A DNA stretch of 64,000 bases. It comes from Candidatus Kapaibacterium sp. (GTDB taxonomy: Bacteria > Bacteroidota > Ignavibacteria > Kapaibacteriales > UBA2268). This document shows positions 36,282-44,600 of this stretch, piece by piece. A program made the position numbers and the translations under genes. Where the stretch lies: contig JAMLHE010000001.1 of assembly GCA_023957315.1 (NCBI GenBank), positions 124,001-188,000 of the forward strand, read 5' to 3'. Numbering within the stretch: position 1 is the stretch's first letter; each line of letters opens with the position of its first letter. The notes beneath the pieces were generated by a model, which saw nothing but the letters and a program-made list of their open reading frames with translations, did not search any database and was not told the origin of the DNA.

Positions 36282-36488
36282 GTCCCGTCTTTGTTATAAT
36301 TGACGGATAGGGATGAATCTGAATTATAGCCGTCTTTGTAATTATTGACGATACACTAAATTAGAACAAAGACGGGACGGGAAGGAGGTGGAGTCCATCT
36401 GGGGTACTTAATTCATCCGATGACTCCCAGTTCAAAGTGCGACACATCTTAGATAAATAATTAATTCGAGAACAGTCATCGGATGAAT
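36282..36488. repeat. Two perfect 14-bp inverted-repeat pairs with an internal direct repeat
   Basis: Pair one is GTCCCGTCTTTGTT (36282-36295) with its exact complement AACAAAGACGGGAC (36365-36378). Inside it, CGTCTTTGTTATAATTGACG at 36287 is repeated imperfectly as CGTCTTTGTAATTATTGACG at 36331, 44 bases later. Pair two is ATTCATCCGATGAC (36411-36424) with its exact complement GTCATCGGATGAAT (36475-36488). There is no ORF. The block fills most of the 337 bases between the tRNA-Leu terminator and the next gene. It could be a decayed small mobile element or a structured RNA. Nothing in it identifies a known family. Confidence 0.7.
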
Positions 36489-36606
36489 ATTGCGTGTGAT
36501 GATTTTTTTCCCCATTACCCAACTTTTTTCCCTAATTTTGAGATAAATTACAATTTCATGTGTCATAGTATATATATACGAAACATGTATTTCAGGGAGA
36601 ATTTGT

Positions 36607-37875
36607 ATGAAAAAAGTATTTTTATTTCTCGCTGTTGCAATGCTGTATTGCAACTTTACACTGGCTCAAGAGCCTGAACCAGATCCAAACCTATTATGGA
36701 AGACGGAGAATTCATATCTTCGATTCCTTGTACATCCGAATGGCAATATTATTGCAGGCAAAGGAGAAATCGTTGAATTAGGAAGTACAGAATTTGAAAT
36801 CGACGGAAACACGGGAATGGTTATAAGGGAGTTTGACTCGCCTATGCTTTTTTTTGACATAAGCCCTGATGGAAGGTACATTTCTGCAAATGATGCAAAT
36901 AATTGGAAATGTGTTGTAGATTACAATACAAAAGAAGTCATAGCACGTTTCACAAATGAACGAACTAAGCCAAAATTTATGCCCGATAGCAAAACATTAG
37001 TGTACTATTTGATTGAACCGATTAGTGAACTTAACGGAAATACCAGATTGCAATCTTATAATATTGAAACCGGGGAATATAAGACTAGTGAAACCTTTAT
37101 TCGATACACAAGAACCGGCGCAATATCAGTTTCGCCTGATGGAAAATATGTTGCAACAGGTGGTACATTTTATGGTCCTGATGGAATAGAATATAATCGA
37201 TTAATATTATGGGACGCTGAAACACTTGATACAATTAGGATATTGAATGATTTTCAAAATGGACATGTAACCTCAATTAAATTCTCACCCGATTCAAAAT
37301 TGGTGGGGTTTCAGGTGTACTGGAGTGATTTGTATCTTTATAAAACAGATGATTATAGTCTGTATAAGCATTACAGTGGTGATAACATATTGAATGGTGT
37401 TATGGGTTTTGGTTTTATTACTAATGATTTTATCGCTGTTGGGAGTGATGAAAACAATCAACAAAATTTTGAAATTATCAACTTAAACAATAATTCAACT
37501 ATTTATAAGAGGAATGATTTTACAGGACTTGCAGAATATAATGCATTTAATACCTCACTTATTGTGTTGAGAGTTTATATCCATTGTTTTGACTTTGAAA
37601 AAATACTCTCAGGAGCAAGTATAGAGCCTGAAATTCCCAATCCATTTTCGGTAGAATATATAAACAATACTCTAAGTATTCGTAATTTCACATTTGCAGC
37701 AAATTTAATCAATTGCAGTATAACAGATATTAATGGTAGGGTGCTTCGCAATATGAATTTGAATCCATCAATAGGTGAGTTACGAATTCCCATCAAGCTC
37801 CTCAGCGGTACTTACTTTTTACATATAAAGGATGGAAGTAAGGAATATGTAAGTAAATTTTTGGTGGTGAATTAA
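36607..37875 (+). CDS. Secreted WD40/YVTN-like protein with T9SS sorting domain
   Basis: A 422-residue protein with signal peptide MKKVFLFLAVAMLYCNFTLA and a GGGAGA ribosome site. The body contains propeller-like repeats (FFDISPDGRYISANDAN, ISVSPDGKYVATGGTF, IKFSPDSKLVGFQ, LILWDAETLDTIRIL), i.e. the YVTN/WD40 SPDGxY pattern. The last 75 residues form a T9SS C-terminal domain (SITDINGRVLRNMNL, LLSGTYFLHIKDG, KFLVVN). It is the same architecture and size as the protein at 144-1439. Both lie directly upstream of repeat-rich non-coding DNA. The role is unknown; it is probably exposed on the surface. Confidence 0.85.
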   Translation: MKKVFLFLAVAMLYCNFTLAQEPEPDPNLLWKTENSYLRFLVHPNGNIIAGKGEIVELGSTEFEIDGNTGMVIREFDSPMLFFDISPDGRYISANDANNWKCVVDYNTKEVIARFTNERTKPKFMPDSKTLVYYLIEPISELNGNTRLQSYNIETGEYKTSETFIRYTRTGAISVSPDGKYVATGGTFYGPDGIEYNRLILWDAETLDTIRILNDFQNGHVTSIKFSPDSKLVGFQVYWSDLYLYKTDDYSLYKHYSGDNILNGVMGFGFITNDFIAVGSDENNQQNFEIINLNNNSTIYKRNDFTGLAEYNAFNTSLIVLRVYIHCFDFEKILSGASIEPEIPNPFSVEYINNTLSIRNFTFAANLINCSITDINGRVLRNMNLNPSIGELRIPIKLLSGTYFLHIKDGSKEYVSKFLVVN

Positions 37876-37879
37876 TAAG

Positions 37880-37937
37880 AAATCCCCCTTAATCCCCCTT
37901 TGAAAGGGGGAAAGCGAGCTTGCGAGCAGGGGGATTT
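37880..37937. repeat. Nested C-tract hairpin repeat
   Basis: Outer arms AAATCCCCCT (37880-37889) and AGGGGGATTT (37928-37937) enclose an inner hairpin CCCCCTTT (37894-37901) / AAAGGGGG (37903-37910). It lies 5 bases after the stop of the T9SS gene and may also end its transcript, although no T run follows directly. The pattern is like dispersed intergenic repeats of this group of bacteria. Confidence 0.7.
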
Positions 37938-37980
37938 GTATTGTTTTAGTCCTAAAATAAGTTTACTACACACCCCCTAA

Positions 37981-39774
37981 GAGGCTGTCTCACAAGGGCA
38001 GCCATTTTTTATATTTTTGTGGAAAAAAAAGAGAAATACTAGGTACAAATCGGCGTCATAACGGTTGTAATCAACAATAAGTTAGCGATGCAATGAGACC
38101 AAAGTTTAAATACTATAATCACAAGCGTTTCTACTACCTCCATCTCTTGATGAAATGATTAAAGAAACTCATCCTGTTAGACAATAAATAAAATTATACG
38201 ATGAAATTGATATAAGCGATATCGAAAACAATTACATCGGTGGCGGAGCTACCAGCTACAGCCTGAGAATGCTTCTGAAAATACTCGTATATGCTTATAT
38301 GAATAATGTCTATTCAAGCCGAAGAATAGAAAATTTAGTGCAAGAAAAATATTCATTATATGTGGCTAAGCGGTATGCAAAAGCCGGATCACAATACAAT
38401 CAATCGTTTCGCAGTAAACGCTTGGCAAGCGGCTTGAAAGAAGTATTCTAAAGTAGTAATGCTATTTCATGAAGCCGAATTTTGGATATTAAAGATATAT
38501 ATACAGACGGCACGAAAATAGAAGCAATGCCAATAAATACAGTTTTGTTTGGGTAAAATATCCGGAACCCGTAAAGAAAAATATTACAACAAGTCAATGA
38601 ATTGTGGAAATACGCACTCAGGTAAGCGCAGAAGAAATGCGAGACGTCCGACCACAGAGCTATGAAGAGATAAATCCTGAGAGTATAACTGAAACAATAG
38701 AAGAAATAAATAAAGTATTGGTAAAAAAAAGATTGATAAAAATGTACGCGCTAAACTGACAAGAGTGAAGAAAACTTGGTCTGAACAATTAAGGAAATAT
38801 GAAGCATACGAAAAGCAAATGAACGGTCGCAACAGTTGTTCAAAAACCGACCCTGATGCAGTATTTATGCGAATGAAAGAAGACCGCATGCAAAACGGAC
38901 AACTAAAGCTGCTACAACTGGCAAATAAGTACAAACAATCAAATAGTGGTCAATTACAGCATTCATCAAACACCCGGAGACACTTCAACATTTGTTGAAC
39001 ATATAGAATCATATAAACGCCAATATCGTGAATATCCTAATTCAATCACAGCTGATGCAGGTTATGGGAGTCATGAGAATTACAAATATGCAGAAGACAA
39101 TAATATCGAAGCCTATATCAAATACAATTATTTTCATAAAGAGCAGAAAAGCAAGTGGCAGAAAGACATCAGCAAGTCCGACAATCTATATTACAACGAA
39201 GAACAGGACTGTTACTATTGCCCAATGGGTCAAGCGATGGAAAATATCGGAGAGAAAGAAAAATAACTTTGAACGGATACAAACAAATAGTTAGCCGATA
39301 TAGAGCCAAAAACTGCGTCGGTTGCTCGCTGCGAGCGGCTTGTCACGAAGGAGCTGACAATCGAACGATAGAAATAAACAAAAGAAGCAAAACGACTAAG
39401 AGAAGCAAGCAAAAACCGACTGATGAGTCGCGAAGGTGTGAAAACGAAAACGACGACCAATTGAACCGAAGCGGTTTTTGCAATATCAAACACAACAAAC
39501 AATTTAGAAGATTTTTACTGGAGAGGCAAAGAAAAAGTAGAAATCGAAGTTGGACTATTGGCTCTAGCCCACAATCTGAGCAAATTTGTAGCTTAAAATA
39601 GCAAAATATCTCACTTTCCCATCCAAAATTGCCTCAAATTAGCATCAAACATACCAAAAAATGGAATAATACCATTTCTAGTCAATTATTAAATTTAGAA
39701 TACTTATTATAACAATTAGTCCCATTTTATCACCTTATTGAAAGCCAAAGAGGCTGCCCTTGTGAGACAGCCTC
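37981..39774 (+). mobile_element. IS1182-family insertion sequence, non-autonomous
   Basis: A 1794-bp element bounded by perfect 23-bp terminal inverted repeats at 37981-38003 and 39752-39774 (beginning GAGGCTGTCTCACAAGG). Between them lies one transposase gene broken by many frameshifts. The repeats and the transposase sequence place it in the IS1182 group of the IS5-like DDE elements. I could not find a convincing target-site duplication: the flanks are CCCTAA and AATAAG. The ends are intact while the gene is dead, so it could only move with help from another copy. Confidence 0.88.
38093..39596 (+). pseudogene. Broken IS1182-family transposase
   Basis: Pieces of one transposase appear in changing frames along the same strand: FLLPPSLDEMIKETHPVR near 38130, SLRMLLKILVYAYMNNVYSS and MWLSGMQKPDHNTINRF near 38270-38410, LDIKDIYTDGTKIEA near 38480, KTDPDAVFMRMKEDRMQNGQ near 38840, VNYSIHQTPGDTSTFVEH near 38950, SITADAGYGSHENYKYAE near 39045, NCVGCSLRAACHEGA near 39310 and EVGLLALAHNLSKFVA at the end. 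The order and phrases match the IS1182 family (about 480-550 residues). At least five frame changes plus stops separate them. The catalytic Asp regions (TDGTK, TADAGYG) can still be read. Confidence 0.9.
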
Positions 39775-39797
39775 AATAAGACATTATTTTTCTTACT

Positions 39798-40040
39798 CCC
39801 TCTCATTCGGAGAGGGTCGGGGTGAGGTTCTTCAAGCATTTTTGTCCAATTCAACTCTTGCGTCTTCTTTGCGAACTTTGCGGTTAAATGTTTTAGTTTT
39901 GAATTTTAATCCTGTCCATCCTGTAATCTTGATAATCCTGTTCAAGTTTCCCACTAGTAAATTCGTGGGCTATGTATTGGACAGAACGCTGTTCTGTCCC
40001 TACATTTCAGATGTGCCACACCTGGCAGGTGTTGCACATC
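39798..40040. repeat. Dispersed intergenic repeat modules, second block
   Basis: This gene-free stretch holds several hairpins: CCCTCTC/GAGAGGG at 39798-39816 followed by GGTGAGG; ATTCGTGGGCTATGT at 39961-39975; GGACAGAAC/GTTCTGTCC at 39979-39999; and GATGTGCCACACCT/AGGTGTTGCACATC (one mismatch) at 40010-40040. The last three modules also occur at 1460-1652. A short low-complexity Thr/Leu-coding frame crosses the region but has no ribosome site and is read through repeats, so I do not call a gene. Confidence 0.75.
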
Positions 40041-40050
40041 TACAGGACGC

Positions 40051-40081
40051 AAAAAAAAAGGCTGCCCATATGGACAGCCTT
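40051..40081 (-). terminator. Terminator of tRNA-Val
   Basis: On the minus strand AAGGCTGTCC pairs with GGGCAGCCTT (one mismatch) around ATAT and is followed by about nine T. It begins 24 bases after the tRNA. Confidence 0.9.
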
Positions 40082-40105
40082 CAAATCTAAGAAATTATTT
40101 TTCTG

Positions 40106-40180
40106 TGGGCGATGAGGGAGTCGAACCCCCGACCCCCTGCTTGTAAGGCAGGTGCTCTAGACCAGCTGAGCTAATCGCCC
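40106..40180 (-). tRNA. tRNA-Val (anticodon TAC)
   Basis: On the minus strand the acceptor arm GGGCGAT pairs with ATCGCCC; the D arm is TTAGCTCAGCTGGTCTAGAGC; the anticodon stem CCTGC/GCAGG has loop CTTACAA, giving anticodon TAC; and the T arm is CGGGG-TTCGACT-CCCTC-like (GGGGGTTCGACTCCC). It is 75 bases with discriminator A and no encoded CCA. Confidence 0.97.
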
Positions 40181-40193
40181 GTAAAACAGATTA

Positions 40194-40224
40194 CAAAAGT
40201 ACGAAATATTTTTAATATACAAAA
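40194..40224 (-). promoter_or_regulatory. Promoter of tRNA-Val
   Basis: On the minus strand TTTTG (40224-40220), an 18-base spacer, then TACTTTTG (40201-40194), with the tRNA starting 13 bases later. It is a close match to the TTTG-N19-TAnnTTTG promoter class at an RNA gene, where the start is fixed independently. Confidence 0.75.
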
Positions 40225-40229
40225 CTATT

Positions 40230-40469
40230 TTATTGAACTTTTTCAACTCTTCGTATTTCGGGAATCGAAATCAACAAAAATCGTTCGATACCACCGCGTA
40301 ATGTCATCAATGCTAAGGGGCAAATGCCACAATTTCCTGTCATCCGAAGCTCTAAGGTGCCGGTTTCTTCTTCAAAGCGGACATATTCAACTCCGCCCTT
40401 GTCCTTTGCAAGATAAGGGCGAATTTTATCTAATTCGACTTCGACCCTATGACGTAAGTCATCAAACAT
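40230..40469 (-). CDS. NifU C-terminal domain (Nfu-type) iron-sulfur scaffold
   Basis: A 79-residue protein made only of the NifU C-terminal domain. It begins with LRHRVEVELDKIRPYLAKDKGGVEYV and carries the cluster-binding C47-x-x-C50 in TGNCGICPLALMTLRGGIE, both typical of Nfu. It can hold and pass a [4Fe-4S] cluster to apo-proteins in the cytoplasm. The start shares one base with the stop of the mrp gene upstream, so the two are translated together. It is a plausible source of clusters for the redox proteins of the cell. Confidence 0.92.
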   Translation of the reverse strand: MFDDLRHRVEVELDKIRPYLAKDKGGVEYVRFEEETGTLELRMTGNCGICPLALMTLRGGIERFLLISIPEIRRVEKVQ

Positions 40470-41554
40470 TAGAGTGAAATCTCGGGCATTGCTGTTGATG
40501 ATTTGTCGTAATTTACTTGTCGCACTCGAGACACTAAATTTGCAGTTACATCTTTCAAAATTTGTGCTTGCAAACCATTATTAGTGTCAAGAATTACCGG
40601 TCTGCCCCCGTCATTGCCTTCTCGCATATCAATGTTCAGTGGCACTTTGCCTAATACATTGACGCCAAATTCTTGCGCAATTTCTTCGCCGCCGCCTTGA
40701 CCAAAGATGAAGTACTTTTTGTCGGGCATATCGGGCGGAATGAAATAACTCATATTCTCGACAATGCCGAGTATATCAACTTTTACCCGATTAAACATAG
40801 TAATCGAGCGTCGAACATCGGCAAGCGAAATTTCCTGTGGTGTAGTCACAATTGCTGCACCTGTCAGAGGGATTTTTTGCGTCAACGTAAGTTGGATGTC
40901 ACCTGTTCCGGGAGGCAAATCGAAAATCAAGAAATCTAACTCTCCCCAACTGACTTGCTCAAAAAGCATGGAAAAATAACCCGCAAGCATCGGACCGCGA
41001 ACAATCGCAGCTTCGTCACGATTTATAATGAAACCCATTGATGCAATTTTGACACCATATTTTTCTAATGGTTCGGCTGAAACAGTTCCGTCCTCATTTT
41101 GCATAGCGTTCAATTTGCCATCCGAAATCCCAAACATAGTCGGTTGGCTTGGACCGTAAACGTCACCGTCAATAATGCCGACCTTAGCACCGCTCAGACT
41201 TAATCCCACAGCAAGATTTGAAGCTATCGAAGATTTGCCTACTCCACCTTTGCCCGAAGCAACGGCAATAATATTTTTGACCTTCTTCAAAGTTGGGCGA
41301 TTAGTGAGTTGGTAGGGTCTTTCAGTTATGAAGATTTCATGTGTGTAATCGGGTGCAATTTCTTGCAATGCAGTCTTAATTTGACTCTTGATGTCGGCAT
41401 ATACCCAATGAAAAGGACCAACTAATTCAACATAAACTTGAATTGCATTATCTTTGACAACGACTTTTTTTATCGAATCTAATTCATTCAGACTTTTAGC
41501 TAAATCGGGGTCTTTGATAGAGCCGATTTTTTCTCTGATTGTTGTTTCGTTCAA
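40469..41554 (-). CDS. mrp: Mrp/NBP35-family ATPase, iron-sulfur carrier
   Basis: A 361-residue protein. Residues 5-70 form a MIP18/DUF59 domain (EKIGSIKDPDLAKSLNELDSI). Residues about 93-345 form a deviant Walker A ATPase with ASGKGGVGKSS (101-108), DGDVYGPSQPTMFG, LDFLIFDLPPGTGDIQLTL and VENMSYF. The CxxC that follows ENMSYF in most Mrp/ApbC proteins is absent: the sequence reads IPPDMPDKKYFIFG. Such a loss is also known in Bacteroidota homologs. The next gene is an Nfu protein with an intact CxxC, so that partner may provide the cluster site. Confidence 0.92.
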   Translation of the reverse strand: MNETTIREKIGSIKDPDLAKSLNELDSIKKVVVKDNAIQVYVELVGPFHWVYADIKSQIKTALQEIAPDYTHEIFITERPYQLTNRPTLKKVKNIIAVASGKGGVGKSSIASNLAVGLSLSGAKVGIIDGDVYGPSQPTMFGISDGKLNAMQNEDGTVSAEPLEKYGVKIASMGFIINRDEAAIVRGPMLAGYFSMLFEQVSWGELDFLIFDLPPGTGDIQLTLTQKIPLTGAAIVTTPQEISLADVRRSITMFNRVKVDILGIVENMSYFIPPDMPDKKYFIFGQGGGEEIAQEFGVNVLGKVPLNIDMREGNDGGRPVILDTNNGLQAQILKDVTANLVSRVRQVNYDKSSTAMPEISL

Positions 41555-41622
41555 AATAAAATTCCAATTTAATGATTAAAACATATTCAAAAATACAGTT
41601 TTATTGACGATACTTTGACGAT

Positions 41623-44600
41623 TTATTTCTTGATAATCATTCGTTCGGTATCAATTTCGCTGCCCTGCTCCATCATGATAATGTATTCGCCCGAGCCGAT
41701 AATCCCTGTCGAATAGGTCTCAATGTAAATCCCGGATTGCATTGGCAAATCTTTCAAAACGGCTACTTCTTGACCGCTGATGCTGAAGAGTTTAATTCTG
41801 ACATTGCTATTTTCGGCAACAGCATATTCAATCGAAAATTCCGAACCCGCAGGAATCGGCATAATATTTTGAATCATTCTAATTCCGGTTGGCAATAAGG
41901 CTTTGCCGTAATTCACGGCATTTTTACCATATTTCGAAATATCGTTAGGTTGCTTGGTGAGCAAATCAGTTTGCCGTGTGATGACAAATCCGGAAATTTC
42001 AAGATTCGTGCTTTGGTCAATCACACTGTATTGAATTGTTGAATTTGCAGAATAATTGCTATTCCGCTCATCGTCCTGCCAGATTACTATTGGGCAAATG
42101 CCATTTTCGATAATCGCCGAACCGACGAGACGCCCTTTATCATCATTTGCAATGAATAAATGCCCGTTGTACCGTTCATCGAATTCGACAATCGTTGTCA
42201 TACTGTTTCCGGTTCCGGAAATTTGGGGTAGAACAGGGATTGCTCTTTTTGCGTAACGATAATTCGGAGCACTGTACTTCCCTGCTGAATTTGGTGGATA
42301 AGTCAAAGCATCCGCCGATGACAGATAAGTTTGGTATCCTTGCCCGGGGAGCATATCTCCGATAGTATTGATACCGAATTCAGGCAAAAACACATTCCCT
42401 AAATTATCTTTGGCAATTATCAAATTATCTTCAATGCTTTCCATAGCGATTGAAATATCCATAGCTGATTTTCTGAGGTACGATACCAAATGCCAGCCCG
42501 TACTCAAGTTGATTGTCTCATTTTCAGGTTCGGCTGCTGTACCGCTCAAGATAAGAGTTTCAGCTTGATTCATATAAACCTGATAGCCATCGTATTTGTT
42601 CCAATCGCCAATATCATTAATTTCAAATTCGGGCAAATAAACATTGCCGCTGCCATTTTTGCATATTACGAGTTCGTTATCAATATCACCAAAAATATCT
42701 TCCATCGAAGGTAAATCGGCAGCAATGAATGATGAAATCATATTCCATCCCTGACTTAAACTGATGACCTGAATATCGGTCAAAGAATTTAGCGATGCGA
42801 GAATTGAAGTTGCGTTGTTTTGAAAATTATTCGGTCCACTCGAAAATGTGGCTTCGGCAGTATAGACCAAATCTGTCTGCGAATCCCATAATTTGAAATT
42901 GTAGAGTTCGTTTGTAGAGAATCCGTCTTTTTCGAGAGTCAGAGGGTCATCTCCCCAAACAGTAATTTGGAGTATAACACCTGTCCAATATGCATATCCG
43001 GCACATTTCTGGGTTCCGGCATCATCGAAAAATATTCCTATTGCATCACCTGTTGCAATATTTCTGCCACCGATTTGAGGATTGATAGAAGTCGGGACTA
43101 CGATTTTAGATTTTGTTGGAGTATCCTCAACAAAAGACCATGAATCGGGGACTTTGTTCTCGGTTGTAAATTTAAAAGTTGTTGAGAATTCGCTTTCAAG
43201 GTCACCGTTCAAAGCTTTCACTCGCCAATAATATGTTACATTGCCTTTCAGTGAGCCGTTTGGCACCTGATATTCGGAATCGTTTGAAACAATCAGATTA
43301 ATTTTTGGATTTGTGAAATTGATATTATCGGCTAATTGAACTCTGTATTCATCAGCATTCTGAACATCACTCCAATTTAAAAGCACAATTTTTGATATGT
43401 TGTTGGCATTATTAGTAGGGTAAATCAATTCCGGAGCATTCAATTCCATTATTGTAGTGAAATTAAAGACGCTCGACCAATCACTTGTTTGGGTGGCACT
43501 CTTTGAGCGTAATCTCCAATAGTATTGGGTTTCATCCGCCGCAGGAATATTAGAGATTGAATACATTGTTGCAGCAAGGTTATTCATGCTTTTGACGATA
43601 TTATTGAAATCGGCATCTGTGGCTATTTCCAAGTCATAACTTGATGCACCGGTTGCTGAATTCCAAAGTAAATTTGCATCAATTGCGATGTCTATGGCAT
43701 TATTAACCGGTGTTGTCAAAACAGGTGGCAGTAATAAAGGTTCTGTCGTGAAGTTGAAGCCACCCGACCAATCGCTTGTTTGTGTCGCACTCTTTGAGCG
43801 CAATCTCCAATAATATTGGCTGCCGTAATCAGCCGGGATATTTATCAATGAATAGCTTGTTGCTACAAGATTATTTTCATTTTTGATTATATTGTTGAAA
43901 TTAGCATCTGTGGCAATTTCCAAATCATAACTGGATGCTCCTGTTGCCGAATTCCATTGCATATTTGCATTAATAGCAATGCCTGTAGCATTATTGCTCG
44001 GCGAACTTAGAACAGGTGGCAATAATCGTGGCTCTGTCGTGAAATTGAAGCCACCCGACCAATCGCTTGTTTGTGTGGCACTCTTTGAGCGTAATCTCCA
44101 AAAATATTGGCTGCTGTAATCAGCCGGAATATTTGTCATAGAATAGCTTGTTGCTGCAAGGCTATTCTCGTTTTTGATGATATTATTGAAATTCACATCA
44201 GTAGCAATTTCCAAATCATAACTGGATGCTCCAGTTGCCGAATTCCATTCCAAATCTGCATCAATTGCTATGCCCGTTGCATTATTGCTCGGCGAAGTCA
44301 TCACAGGTGGCAATAGTCGCGGCTCTGTCGTGAAATTGAAGCCACCCGACCAATCGCTTGTTTGTGTCGCACTCTTTGAGCGTAATCTCCAAAAATATTG
44401 AATAGCGTAATCAGCAGGAATATTTGTCAAGGCATATTCTGTGGAGAAAATGCTATAAGCTAACTTGACAATATTATTGAAGTCGGCATCGGACGCTACT
44501 TGCAAATCATAGGCAGTGGCTCCGGTTGCCGAATTCCATTCCAAATCTGCATCAATTGCTATGCCCGTTGCATTATTGTCGGGCGAGGTCATCACAGGTG

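Noticed and set aside
37981-39774. Target-site duplication around the IS element
   Set aside because: Flanks CCCTAA and AATAAG share no convincing direct repeat at the same distance from both ends.
39842-40090. Small frame of 82 codons after the IS element
   Set aside because: It runs through the dispersed hairpin repeats and into the tRNA terminator, with no ribosome site or protein-like composition.
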